DNA of 7,591 bases, from assembly GCA_023422775.1 (NCBI GenBank), contig JAFAGM010000007.1:1-7591 (forward strand). Reading direction: 5' to 3'. Source of the DNA: Pseudomonadota bacterium. GTDB lineage: Bacteria > Pseudomonadota > Alphaproteobacteria > Rhizobiales > Xanthobacteraceae. The notes beneath the pieces are model-generated. The model did no database searches. It worked only from the letters and a program-made list of their open reading frames with translations, and was not told the DNA's origin. Each line of letters begins with the position of its first letter. The stretch's first letter is position 1. Made by a program: the position numbers and the translations under genes. Shown here one piece after another: positions 1-6,071 of the stretch.

Positions 1-88
1 CAAGCGTCAGGCTTTGCATCGACGCGATGCCGAGATAGCAGACGCCGAATGAGGTTACGGACAAGACACAGATCACTCTTGCTGTCAT
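1..88 (-). CDS. Possible 5' fragment of a minus-strand gene, hydrophobic N-terminus
   Basis: An ATG at 88-86 on the minus strand opens a frame that stays open for 29 codons to the window edge. The predicted start reads MTARVICVLSVTSFG, followed by YLGIASMQSLTL. It is rich in V, I, L, C and G, as expected for a first membrane segment of a transporter or for a signal sequence. It lies 134 nt downstream of the RraA-like gene, on the same strand, so it could be a further operon member. The Shine-Dalgarno match is weak (AGGA about 12 nt upstream). The family cannot be identified from so short a piece, and it may be a chance open frame. Confidence 0.3.
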   Translation of the reverse strand, partial: MTARVICVLSVTSFGVCYLGIASMQSLTL

Positions 89-222
89 GTCCGCTTTGAG
101 TCCTAAAGCAACACTCGATAGAGCGCCTGGACTATCTCTTCCACGCCTTGTCTGCCTCTCTCTTCGAGGAGTGGAAAAAAACCAGGATCCTACGGCGATT
201 TCGGTGCAGACCATACGCATGC

Positions 223-954
223 CTACTTCTGTTCACCAGGCTTTCGAGCGACGATCCAGGGATGCCCAGCGATATGGAGGAAGCGCGGATTGCTCTTGAA
301 AACCTCAGATCGCGTCCCACCCGCACGCAGCTCTTCACCAATGCTATTTTCGATGCGCTGTAACTCTTCGGCATCCGCAATGATCTGCTCAGCACCTTCT
401 GCGGGCACCACAACCACACCGTCGCCGTCGGCCAGAATGAGATCATCCGGCGCAATGGTCACCGGAACGCCGGTCTGACCCGGCAATGTCACCGGCTTGT
501 CCGCTTCCACAAGGCGCCAGCGCCTTGCACCGTTGATCGGTGTTAGGGCGCCGACGAACATCGGAAATCCGAGATCGCGAATTTCGTCGGCATCGCGGAT
601 TGCGCCATCTGTAACGAGGCCGAAGGCCCCTTCGCGTTGCAAACTGTAGGCGACAAAGCCGCCAAGGCACGCACCTGTCACGTATCCACCCGTCGCGATA
701 ACGATCACCGATCCAGCCTTGGCTGAACGTTCGAATGCATCGGCAGGGAGCGGTGATCTGACATGCTTAGCACTGACGATCGGCTCGCCGCGCAGGCACG
801 ATGCCCGACCAGCGAACTTCGATCGTGGCGCGAGCGCTACGATGTGAGACGCGAGAGCCTGGTTTGGCAGTCCGGCTTCGTCGAGCACGTCACTGACTTG
901 ACCGCTCTCCAGTTTTGAGAGCCGCTCGACGAGAGAATCCACGGGCGACGTCAT
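223..954 (-). CDS. RraA-like / HMG-CHA aldolase superfamily protein
   Basis: The 243-aa protein matches the RraA-like fold shared by 4-hydroxy-4-methyl-2-oxoglutarate/4-carboxy-4-hydroxy-2-oxoadipate (HMG/CHA) aldolases, some oxaloacetate decarboxylases and the RNase E regulator RraA. The core lies at about residues 80-135, with a GGYVTGACLGG loop and then DGAIRDADE, giving the R120-D121-X2-E124 signature. The family aldolase motif, as I recall it, is D-X20-R-D-X2-E/D. Here the residue 21 before R120 is Gly99 instead of Asp/Glu, so classical metal-dependent aldolase activity is uncertain. I chose the ATG at 954 over an in-frame TTG at 969, because the TTG overlaps the upstream gene's stop codon while the ATG has AAGAGG at 961-966 with a 6-nt spacer. 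It is the last clear gene of the operon, 11 nt after the LDH2 stop. It is probably cytosolic and acts on a keto acid made by its neighbour; this is inference. Confidence 0.88.
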   Translation of the reverse strand: MTSPVDSLVERLSKLESGQVSDVLDEAGLPNQALASHIVALAPRSKFAGRASCLRGEPIVSAKHVRSPLPADAFERSAKAGSVIVIATGGYVTGACLGGFVAYSLQREGAFGLVTDGAIRDADEIRDLGFPMFVGALTPINGARRWRLVEADKPVTLPGQTGVPVTIAPDDLILADGDGVVVVPAEGAEQIIADAEELQRIENSIGEELRAGGTRSEVFKSNPRFLHIAGHPWIVARKPGEQK

Positions 955-968
955 TAGAATCCTCTTCA
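955..968 (-). promoter_or_regulatory. Ribosome binding site of the RraA-like gene, fixes its start
   Basis: On the minus strand, AAGAGG (966-961) lies 6 nt before the ATG at 954 and overlaps the TGA stop (968-966) of the preceding dehydrogenase. This arrangement suggests translational coupling and rules against the TTG at 969 as the start. Confidence 0.7.
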
Positions 969-2075
969 ATTGGTCAAGTTGACGCCGATCGCAGCAGCCG
1001 TGGCGAGTACCTCGTCTACAACCGATTTGCTCAGCACGATACCCTCAGCGCGCTGGCGCTCTTCCTTGCGGAATTCGATCTCACCCGGCATCAAGATTTC
1101 ATCCACGCCAGGCGCCAGCTCAGATGCTTTCATTTCATCGATGTAGCCATCCATGCGTTCTTTGAAACCGGCGACATCTATGAATGATCCGATATCGATG
1201 GCGATCACGAAATGGCCGTTGCGCTGTGGCGTATCGAGGTCGTCGTAAAGATTGGTTAGCTCGCGACCGATGGCGCCACCGGTCAAAAGACCGGACAGGA
1301 TTTCGCACATCAGGATGAGCCCCCAACCCTTGTGTCCCCCGATGGGCAGAATCCAACCGCCGTCGCGAACCCAGTTGGGGTCCGTTGTCGGACGTCCGTC
1401 GGCATCCACAAGCCAGCCGGGCGGCAACTCCATGCCCTTCTCTGCGTAATAGAGGATCTTGCCGCGCGAGCTCATGCCAAGAGCTGCATCGAGGAGGATC
1501 GGGCGATGACGGGCAGTCGGGACACCGATGGTGATCGGCAATGGCCCCGTCAAAGGCGTTTTGCCACCCCAGACTGGCATGATTGGCGAGCCGTTCGTGG
1601 TCGCGATGCCGATCATATCTGATTTGATTGCCTGCAAGACGTAGGGTGCGCCTTCGCCATTGTGGTTTGAAGAGCGTACGCCTACTGCGCCGATCCCGCT
1701 TTTGCGTGCCTTCTGAATTGCAAGGTCCATCGCGCGTGTCGTCAGCACGGCTCCCAGGCCATTTCCGCCATCAATCAAGGCTGTGCCAACGGTTTCCTTG
1801 ACAATCTCGAACTTGGAGATCGGGGAGAAACCGCCTTGCTGAAGACGCTTGATATAGACCGGCAAGCGCAGGACGCCGTGTGAATTCATACCGCGCAGAT
1901 CCGCCGCAAGCAGACCATGCGCAACAATCTCCGCGTCATTGGCTGGAACGCCGACCTTTTCCAACATAGCGACGATGACACGATGAAGATCTTCAAATCT
2001 TAACCGATATCCACCGTCTTCGCCTTTCAACGGCAAGGAAAGATCTCCAGGCGATGCACTATTCGAAACGGACAT
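966..2075 (-). CDS. LDH2-family (malate/L-lactate/YiaK-like) NAD(P)H-dependent 2-hydroxyacid dehydrogenase
   Basis: The 369-aa protein belongs to the LDH2/MDH2 oxidoreductase family (YbiC/YiaK-type malate/lactate dehydrogenases, ureidoglycolate and sulfolactate dehydrogenases). These are cytosolic, have an unusual NAD(P)-binding fold and interconvert 2-hydroxy and 2-keto acids. Visible hallmarks are LRGMNSHGV with the expected catalytic His66, SSNHNGEGAPYV with His138, NGSPIMPVWGG at about 161-171, PPGWLVDADGRP at about 218-229 and GGHKGWGL at about 246-253. One departure is the segment after PVWGG: it reads LTGPLP (175-180), where most relatives have a G-T/N-N-P motif. The N-terminus has about 20 residues before the usual family start. 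The ATG at 2075 has AGAAGG about 9 nt upstream. It lies 46 nt after the lactonase stop and ends 11 nt before the RraA-like gene. Its substrate is unknown; a sugar-derived keto acid, as for YiaK, is inferred from context. Confidence 0.92.
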   Translation of the reverse strand: MSVSNSASPGDLSLPLKGEDGGYRLRFEDLHRVIVAMLEKVGVPANDAEIVAHGLLAADLRGMNSHGVLRLPVYIKRLQQGGFSPISKFEIVKETVGTALIDGGNGLGAVLTTRAMDLAIQKARKSGIGAVGVRSSNHNGEGAPYVLQAIKSDMIGIATTNGSPIMPVWGGKTPLTGPLPITIGVPTARHRPILLDAALGMSSRGKILYYAEKGMELPPGWLVDADGRPTTDPNWVRDGGWILPIGGHKGWGLILMCEILSGLLTGGAIGRELTNLYDDLDTPQRNGHFVIAIDIGSFIDVAGFKERMDGYIDEMKASELAPGVDEILMPGEIEFRKEERQRAEGIVLSKSVVDEVLATAAAIGVNLTN

Positions 2076-2078
2076 GTC

Positions 2079-2090
2079 AGAAGGCCTTCT
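2079..2090. repeat. 12-bp perfect palindrome over the LDH2 gene ribosome binding site
   Basis: The palindrome AGAAGGCCTTCT includes the AGAAGG Shine-Dalgarno match of the dehydrogenase gene. It could pair between transcripts, or it could be chance. No loop is present, so it would not form a stable simple hairpin. Confidence 0.4.
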
Positions 2091-2121
2091 TCGCTACCTG
2101 TATTTGTCGACAGCAGTATTC

Positions 2122-3084
2122 TCACCAATCCCAGTGTGCCATGGGCTGACCCGCAACCGGCGACCGGAACGTTGGCAATCGGTCTCCCAGCAGCACGCCG
2201 AGATAGGCGGTTTTGAGATCGGCTCCGCCAAACGCGATGCTCGCGATATTTCTAAGTTTTCGCGATTTCACCTGGTCGATGTGGGCCTTGTGCATTTGCC
2301 CTGCCTGGTACGCCGCCTCGACGTTACGGACATAACTGGGATCGCTGTCTTCCAGCATGACTTGCCGAGTGCCATCCGGCATGATGCGGACCAGCCGGTT
2401 TGACACGAGACACGTGAGCCAAATGCCACCTTCGATATCGAAGGCCAGTCCATCGGGAAACTCGCCTTCTCCGAATTCGTGAGCGGTTTCGCGCGACGAC
2501 AGCGTGCCATCCTCGCCTATCGCGAAGCGCGTCAGCTTGCGCGCATATGTTTCCACGACATGCAAAACATGACCGCTCGGATCGACGCGCAACTCATTCG
2601 CAAACCCGATGCCGTCCGCCACGACGCGCGCGCCGCGGCCATCGAACAGCACGATGTAGCCATCCGCGATATCGGACCGGAACGCTTTCGTGCGAGGACG
2701 CTGGCGCGTGCAAATCGTCGCCCACAGTCGGCCCTGATGATCATGCAGCACAAAATTGACCGCCGTCAGTTGCTCGTCGCCAAGCCGTTGAAGGATCGGA
2801 GAAACCTGCCCGTTGCGATCCAGCCGGTAGATGCCACCGTCGTTCTCACCGAGATGGGCGATGGTGAATGATCCATCTCTGTTGAGGGCAATTCCATTCG
2901 GATGCAGCGGACCTTGCAGATCCAGCGTTCCACCGACGTAAAGACGATGTGTTCCATCAATGGCCAGATGGGAAACGCCACCTCGGCGATCTGCCGTGAA
3001 TAGGTCTCCGGATCGCGTGGCAACGACGCACTCTGGCCGCGCCAGTCGTGAGCCATAGAAGGATATGTCATCGAGTGAAATCAT
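2122..3084 (-). CDS. SMP-30/gluconolactonase-family lactonase
   Basis: The 320-aa protein is a six-bladed beta-propeller of the SMP-30/gluconolactonase/LRE-like family, which hydrolyses sugar lactones to aldonic acids using one divalent metal. The metal ligands line up well with characterised members: Glu18 in RPECVV, Asn162 in FANELRVDP and Asp210 in FPDGLAFD, with Asn109 (AVNFVLHD) at the usual substrate-side Asn. Repeating propeller strands such as GDLFTADRRGGV, GSFTIAHL, GRLWATI, GHVLHVVETY and GGIWLTCL fill residues 20-230. There is no signal peptide, so it is probably cytosolic. It begins 9 nt after the dctM stop with only a weak Shine-Dalgarno sequence, which suggests translational coupling. 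Beside a TRAP transporter and an LDH2 enzyme, it probably opens an imported or internally formed lactone. The particular sugar is not evident. Confidence 0.92.
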   Translation of the reverse strand: MISLDDISFYGSRLARPECVVATRSGDLFTADRRGGVSHLAIDGTHRLYVGGTLDLQGPLHPNGIALNRDGSFTIAHLGENDGGIYRLDRNGQVSPILQRLGDEQLTAVNFVLHDHQGRLWATICTRQRPRTKAFRSDIADGYIVLFDGRGARVVADGIGFANELRVDPSGHVLHVVETYARKLTRFAIGEDGTLSSRETAHEFGEGEFPDGLAFDIEGGIWLTCLVSNRLVRIMPDGTRQVMLEDSDPSYVRNVEAAYQAGQMHKAHIDQVKSRKLRNIASIAFGGADLKTAYLGVLLGDRLPTFRSPVAGQPMAHWDW

Positions 3085-3093
3085 TCTGAGGTC

Positions 3094-4398
3094 TCAGTGA
3101 TCGAACATTCTGGACGGCAGCCACGTCGCCAACTCCGGCACAAGTGTGAGCAACAGCAGGAAACCAAGGATTAAGCCGTAGTACGGCACCGTTCCGCGCA
3201 GAATATCTGCCAAAGGCGCATTTGAGATTTTCTTGATGACAAACACATTGATGCCGAACGGCGGCGTGAGCTGACCTAGCTCGATCAGCACGACCAAAGA
3301 GATCGCGAACCACAAAGGGTCGATGCCGTAGGCGACGACGGTTGGATAAAGCAGAGGCACCGTGATGACGATCATCGCGATGCTCTCGATCAGGCAGCCG
3401 AGAACCACATATAGCACGAGCAGCGCCCCGAGGAAGGCGTAGCGATCGAGCTGCAGTGAAAGTATATACTCCGTCAATCGCGTGCCGAGATTGGCATTCT
3501 CGAAAGCATAGGCGAAGACCATTGCCGCAACGACAATAAACAGTATCGCGCAACTCGAGCGCAAAGATACTGAGACGGATTCACCTACAGCCTGCCAAGA
3601 GAACTGGCCTAAACCCGCGCCGATTACGATCGCAAGGACACATCCCAGTGCGGCGGCCTCCGTTGGGGTGGCGTAGCCAAAATAGATGCTGCCCAGCACA
3701 ACGACCATGAGAACGGCAAACGGGATGAGGTCGAGAAACGCTCGGATCAGTGAGATTTTCGTATCAGGATCGATGACACTGGTGTCGCGGGATGGCCGCA
3801 AGAGGGAAGACACCCCGATAAACAGCATGAAAATAGCGGCGAGCGCGATGCCGGGCACAACCCCGGCCATGAACAGCTTGGCAACGGAAACTTCAGTGAA
3901 GCTGCCATAGAGGATCAGAGGAATCGACGGTGGAATGAGAATGCCGAGCGTACCGCCCGCCGCCAGCGACCCATAAGACATGTGTTTGTTATAACCGCGC
4001 TTCTCCAGATTAGGCAGCGCAACTGTGCCAATCGCGGCCGCAGTCGCTACCGATGAACCGCAGATCGCTGCGAAAAGGGCGCTCGAAAGAATATTGGTCT
4101 GCAGCAGCCCGCCCGGCACGCGCCAAACAAGGCGCGCTAGTGAGCGATAGAGGGGCTCGGTGACCCCGCAGCGGAGCAAAACGTCCGACATAAATATGAA
4201 CAGCGGGATGGCTGTCAGAGTAAAGCTGTTGGTTCCGCCCCAAAGGACAAAGCCTAGCGCGTTGAAGCCGCTCCAACCATCGACAGCAGCTATGGCGATA
4301 AGACCGCTGATCAGAATAGCGAACGGCAACCACATGCCACCCATCAGCAGTGCAAACAGCAAGCCGAGTACTAGGACGAGTTGAATTACCCAATCCAT
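3094..4398 (-). CDS. dctM: TRAP transporter large permease, DctM family
   Basis: The 434-aa, very hydrophobic protein is the large membrane subunit of a TRAP transporter, which forms the ion-coupled translocation channel. Family hallmarks are IPLFIFMSDVLL (about 64-75), FAAICGSSVATAAAIGTVALP (about 109-129) followed by NLEKRGYNK, and GTLGILIPPSIPLILYG (about 149-165). Many apolar segments are spread over the whole length, consistent with about 12 transmembrane helices. The length is typical for DctM. It starts 3 nt after the dctQ stop (TAG then GCC then ATG), with GGGGAG about 8 nt upstream. It works with DctQ in the inner membrane and receives ligand from the periplasmic DctP. The gene symbol names the family; it does not imply C4-dicarboxylate specificity. 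Confidence 0.96.
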   Translation of the reverse strand: MDWVIQLVLVLGLLFALLMGGMWLPFAILISGLIAIAAVDGWSGFNALGFVLWGGTNSFTLTAIPLFIFMSDVLLRCGVTEPLYRSLARLVWRVPGGLLQTNILSSALFAAICGSSVATAAAIGTVALPNLEKRGYNKHMSYGSLAAGGTLGILIPPSIPLILYGSFTEVSVAKLFMAGVVPGIALAAIFMLFIGVSSLLRPSRDTSVIDPDTKISLIRAFLDLIPFAVLMVVVLGSIYFGYATPTEAAALGCVLAIVIGAGLGQFSWQAVGESVSVSLRSSCAILFIVVAAMVFAYAFENANLGTRLTEYILSLQLDRYAFLGALLVLYVVLGCLIESIAMIVITVPLLYPTVVAYGIDPLWFAISLVVLIELGQLTPPFGINVFVIKKISNAPLADILRGTVPYYGLILGFLLLLTLVPELATWLPSRMFDH

Positions 4399-4401
4399 GG
4401 C

Positions 4402-4887
4402 CTAGGCTCCCCGCTGCATTGCAACGGCGTTCTCAATCATCCTGCACACCAACGCGACAGCGAGAATCGAAAGTCCCAGCGGCATAAATAGCTGTGGAAC
4501 CCAGAGCGGGGTTTCCAGCAATGTCGGTGCCACGGTCCCGCGGGTATAACTCGACCACACAAAACGCGAAGTGAAATAGTTGACGATGATGACGGCGACC
4601 AATGCGATGCCATCGAATAAGATATCGGCAATCGCCCGTTGATAGCTCGGGAAGAGATCGTAAATCATTTCGATGCGCATCAAATCGCCACTGCGGTAGC
4701 TGCCGACAAAACCCAAAAAGCACAGTGCGACGAGCAGATAACCAGCGACCTCCTCAGACAATTGCAACGAAACGCCGAACATATTGCGAGAAACGATCTC
4801 GCCAAAAACAATGGCGATCATAGCCACGAGCGCGACGCCGGCACCAACGCGGCATGCGGCGAATAGAAAATTTGTCAATGCAGACAT
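4402..4887 (-). CDS. dctQ: TRAP transporter small permease, DctQ family
   Basis: The 161-aa protein starts MSALTNFLFAACRVG. It has four apolar segments, at about 7-30, 45-62, 88-112 and 127-150, as expected for the four-helix DctQ subunit that partners DctM. The family pattern E-I-V-S-R-N near residue 30, then LSEEVAGYLLVALCFLGF and the loop YRSGDLMRIEM, fits DctQ well. The frame is open for 55 more codons upstream, but that extension overlaps the dctP 3' end and is polar, Cys/Arg-rich and unlike the family, so I chose the ATG at 4887. The Shine-Dalgarno is weak (GAGAAG about 12 nt upstream). It sits between dctP (76-nt gap) and dctM (3-nt gap), in the usual TRAP P-Q-M order. Confidence 0.92.
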   Translation of the reverse strand: MSALTNFLFAACRVGAGVALVAMIAIVFGEIVSRNMFGVSLQLSEEVAGYLLVALCFLGFVGSYRSGDLMRIEMIYDLFPSYQRAIADILFDGIALVAVIIVNYFTSRFVWSSYTRGTVAPTLLETPLWVPQLFMPLGLSILAVALVCRMIENAVAMQRGA

Positions 4888-4920
4888 TGAGGACAGCTTC
4901 TCAGCGCTCGTTGATATGAA

Positions 4921-4954
4921 GCGGCGGTCGCATGAAATCCCACACGGCCGCCGC
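4921..4954 (-). other. GC-rich stem-loop in the dctP-dctQ gap
   Basis: Perfect 7-bp arms GCGGCGG (4921-4927) and CCGCCGC (4948-4954), all G-C pairs, flank a 20-nt loop just downstream of the dctP stop. In the operon transcript this would form a stable hairpin without a following U-run. It may protect the dctP mRNA 3' end or lower readthrough, so that more binding protein is made than permease, as proposed for some other TRAP operons. Confidence 0.5.
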
Positions 4955-4963
4955 GCACAAAGG

Positions 4964-5950
4964 TTATCTGCCGAGTGCCTTGCGCATGGCGTCCAGACCG
5001 GCGACGGCTTCGGGGCCTTTTTGTTCAGCCCAGGGCTTCCAATAGTCAGCAATCGTGGATGCCGCTGTTTTCATTTCCGCGTCGGTTGGAATGGTCACAA
5101 CCATTCCAGTCTTTCGGAATTCTTCGGTCGCAGTGTCTTCGCTGTCACTGAGTTCTTTTTCAACCGCAGCAGCAGCTTCACGCGCAGCCTTTATAAGTTT
5201 TTCTTTATCTTCGGCGCTCAGGGCATCGAATGTCCCCTGATTGACGATAAACAGGCTATTGGTCCAGTTCACCGGCAGGCGGTAATTGTGCGTGAAGAAA
5301 TCACGCCAGACGCGACCGCCGCCCGCACTCGCAGTCAGCACACCATTGATCACGCCCGACTGGAGAGCCGAAGGAACATCCGGCGGAGCCAGAGTGACGG
5401 GAATGCCGCCAAACCGTTTCACAAACTCACCCTGTTCCGGCGAGGAAACCCGGATCTTCAGGCCCTTGATGTCTTCGAGCTTCGTCACCGGCCTGGAGGA
5501 GAAGAGCACCTGTGCAGGATAATGGTATTCGGCCAAGAGCTTGACACCGAGACGCGCCAGTTCCTTGTCAGCGTAGGGTAGCCAGATGGCGCGTGCCTTG
5601 TCGTAATCAGCCGCGCTGTCCATCATGAATGGCAACCGGATGAGCCCGCCTATTCTGATGTTGCCAACAAACGCCATGTCATCAGCGATTTGCAACACAT
5701 TATCGCCGACAGCCTGCGTAATTGAGCTGGCCTTAATAGGCAGGGATCCGCCAACGTTCGGCTTAATGGCAATCGCACCGTTTGTCGCCTTCTCGAAATC
5801 GGTGGCGAGCTTCTGAAGTCCGCGATAGGCCGGCGTCGTTACGGCATCGATGTAGGTGTAGCTTTTCCATTCCTTGGCGATCGCGCCGCCACTGAGGGTT
5901 AGCGACACTGCAAGAACTGCGGTTTCCAATACTCTCTTGGCGAGCGACAT
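4964..5950 (-). CDS. dctP: TRAP transporter periplasmic solute-binding protein, DctP family
   Basis: The 328-aa protein is the extracytoplasmic binding receptor of the TRAP system. Residues 1-25 form a Sec signal peptide: KR at 5-6, an apolar core VLETAVLAVSLTLSG, and an AIA cleavage motif before Lys26. The mature part shows the DctP pattern: TPAYRGLQKLATDFEKATNG (40-58), VGGSLPIK (66-73), and the segment KGLKIRVSSPEQGEF. In that segment Arg167 matches the conserved arginine that binds the ligand carboxylate in most TRAP receptors. NWTNSLFIVNQGTFDAL follows further on. Conservation of this Arg suggests a carboxylated ligand (inference from family). It is the first gene of the operon, with a strong GGAGG (5959-5955) 4 nt before the ATG. 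It opens from the intergenic region shared with the divergent LacI-type regulator. Confidence 0.95.
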   Translation of the reverse strand: MSLAKRVLETAVLAVSLTLSGGAIAKEWKSYTYIDAVTTPAYRGLQKLATDFEKATNGAIAIKPNVGGSLPIKASSITQAVGDNVLQIADDMAFVGNIRIGGLIRLPFMMDSAADYDKARAIWLPYADKELARLGVKLLAEYHYPAQVLFSSRPVTKLEDIKGLKIRVSSPEQGEFVKRFGGIPVTLAPPDVPSALQSGVINGVLTASAGGGRVWRDFFTHNYRLPVNWTNSLFIVNQGTFDALSAEDKEKLIKAAREAAAAVEKELSDSEDTATEEFRKTGMVVTIPTDAEMKTAASTIADYWKPWAEQKGPEAVAGLDAMRKALGR

Positions 5951-5959
5951 TTTTCCTCC
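5951..5959 (-). promoter_or_regulatory. Strong ribosome binding site of dctP
   Basis: GGAGG at 5959-5955 lies 4 nt before the ATG at 5950. It is among the best Shine-Dalgarno matches in the operon, in keeping with the high binding-protein synthesis that TRAP systems need. Confidence 0.75.
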
Positions 5960-5977
5960 GTGCTTCGATTGCTTTTA

Positions 5978-5990
5978 TGTTGCGCAAACA
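5978..5990. promoter_or_regulatory. Operator-like near-palindrome in the divergent intergenic region
   Basis: TGTTGCGCAAACA contains the perfect 8-bp palindrome TTGCGCAA (5980-5987) with a central CpG, as is common in LacI-family operators. It lies 28 nt upstream of dctP, where bound repressor could block transcription. That it is an operator is inference. Confidence 0.35.
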
Positions 5991-6014
5991 AGTTGTCTGC
6001 GAAGATTTGATATA

Positions 6015-6035
6015 CGCTAACATTTGCTGTTAGCG
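6015..6035. promoter_or_regulatory. Perfect 8-bp inverted repeat, probable LacI-type operator region
   Basis: Arms CGCTAACA (6015-6022) and TGTTAGCG (6028-6035) are separated by TTTGC, between dctP and the divergent LacI-type regulator. Each arm equals one half of the frequent LacI-family operator TGTTAGCGCTAACA, but the halves are turned inside out. They could be two half-perfect operators with centres 19 bp apart, or one site with a long spacer. The location fits control of the operon and autoregulation. Confidence 0.55.
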
Positions 6036-6056
6036 CTTGTCATCGCCTTGTGTCAA
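6027..6056 (-). promoter_or_regulatory. Candidate sigma-70 promoter for the dctP operon
   Basis: On the minus strand a consensus TTGACA (6056-6051) is followed after 18 bp by TAACAG (6032-6027), a poor -10 match (3 of 6). The -10 would overlap the TGTTAGCG arm of the inverted repeat, which would suit repression by the divergent regulator. The -35 is good and the -10 is doubtful. Confidence 0.35.
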
Positions 6057-6071
6057 TGAGAAACCGGTGCG

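Noticed and set aside
175..220. Intrinsic terminator after the RraA-like gene (T7 run on the minus strand)
   Set aside because: The only nearby palindrome, AGGATCCT, has no room for a loop, and no stable hairpin precedes the T-run.
955..969. TTG at 969 as the start of the RraA-like gene
   Set aside because: It overlaps the dehydrogenase stop codon, has no Shine-Dalgarno at proper distance and would bury the good AAGAGG site inside the coding region.
3068..3553. 161-codon minus-strand frame inside dctM
   Set aside because: It is out of frame with a strong DctM match, Arg/His/Cys-rich and without family resemblance.
4888..5052. N-terminal extension of dctQ by 55 codons
   Set aside because: The extension overlaps the dctP 3' end in another frame, is Cys/Arg/Pro-rich and lacks any DctQ resemblance. 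The family start fits the ATG at 4887.
4784..5581. 265-codon open frame on the plus strand opposite dctP
   Set aside because: It is antisense to dctP and part of dctQ, has no recognisable domain and an atypical composition. It is a shadow of the real genes.
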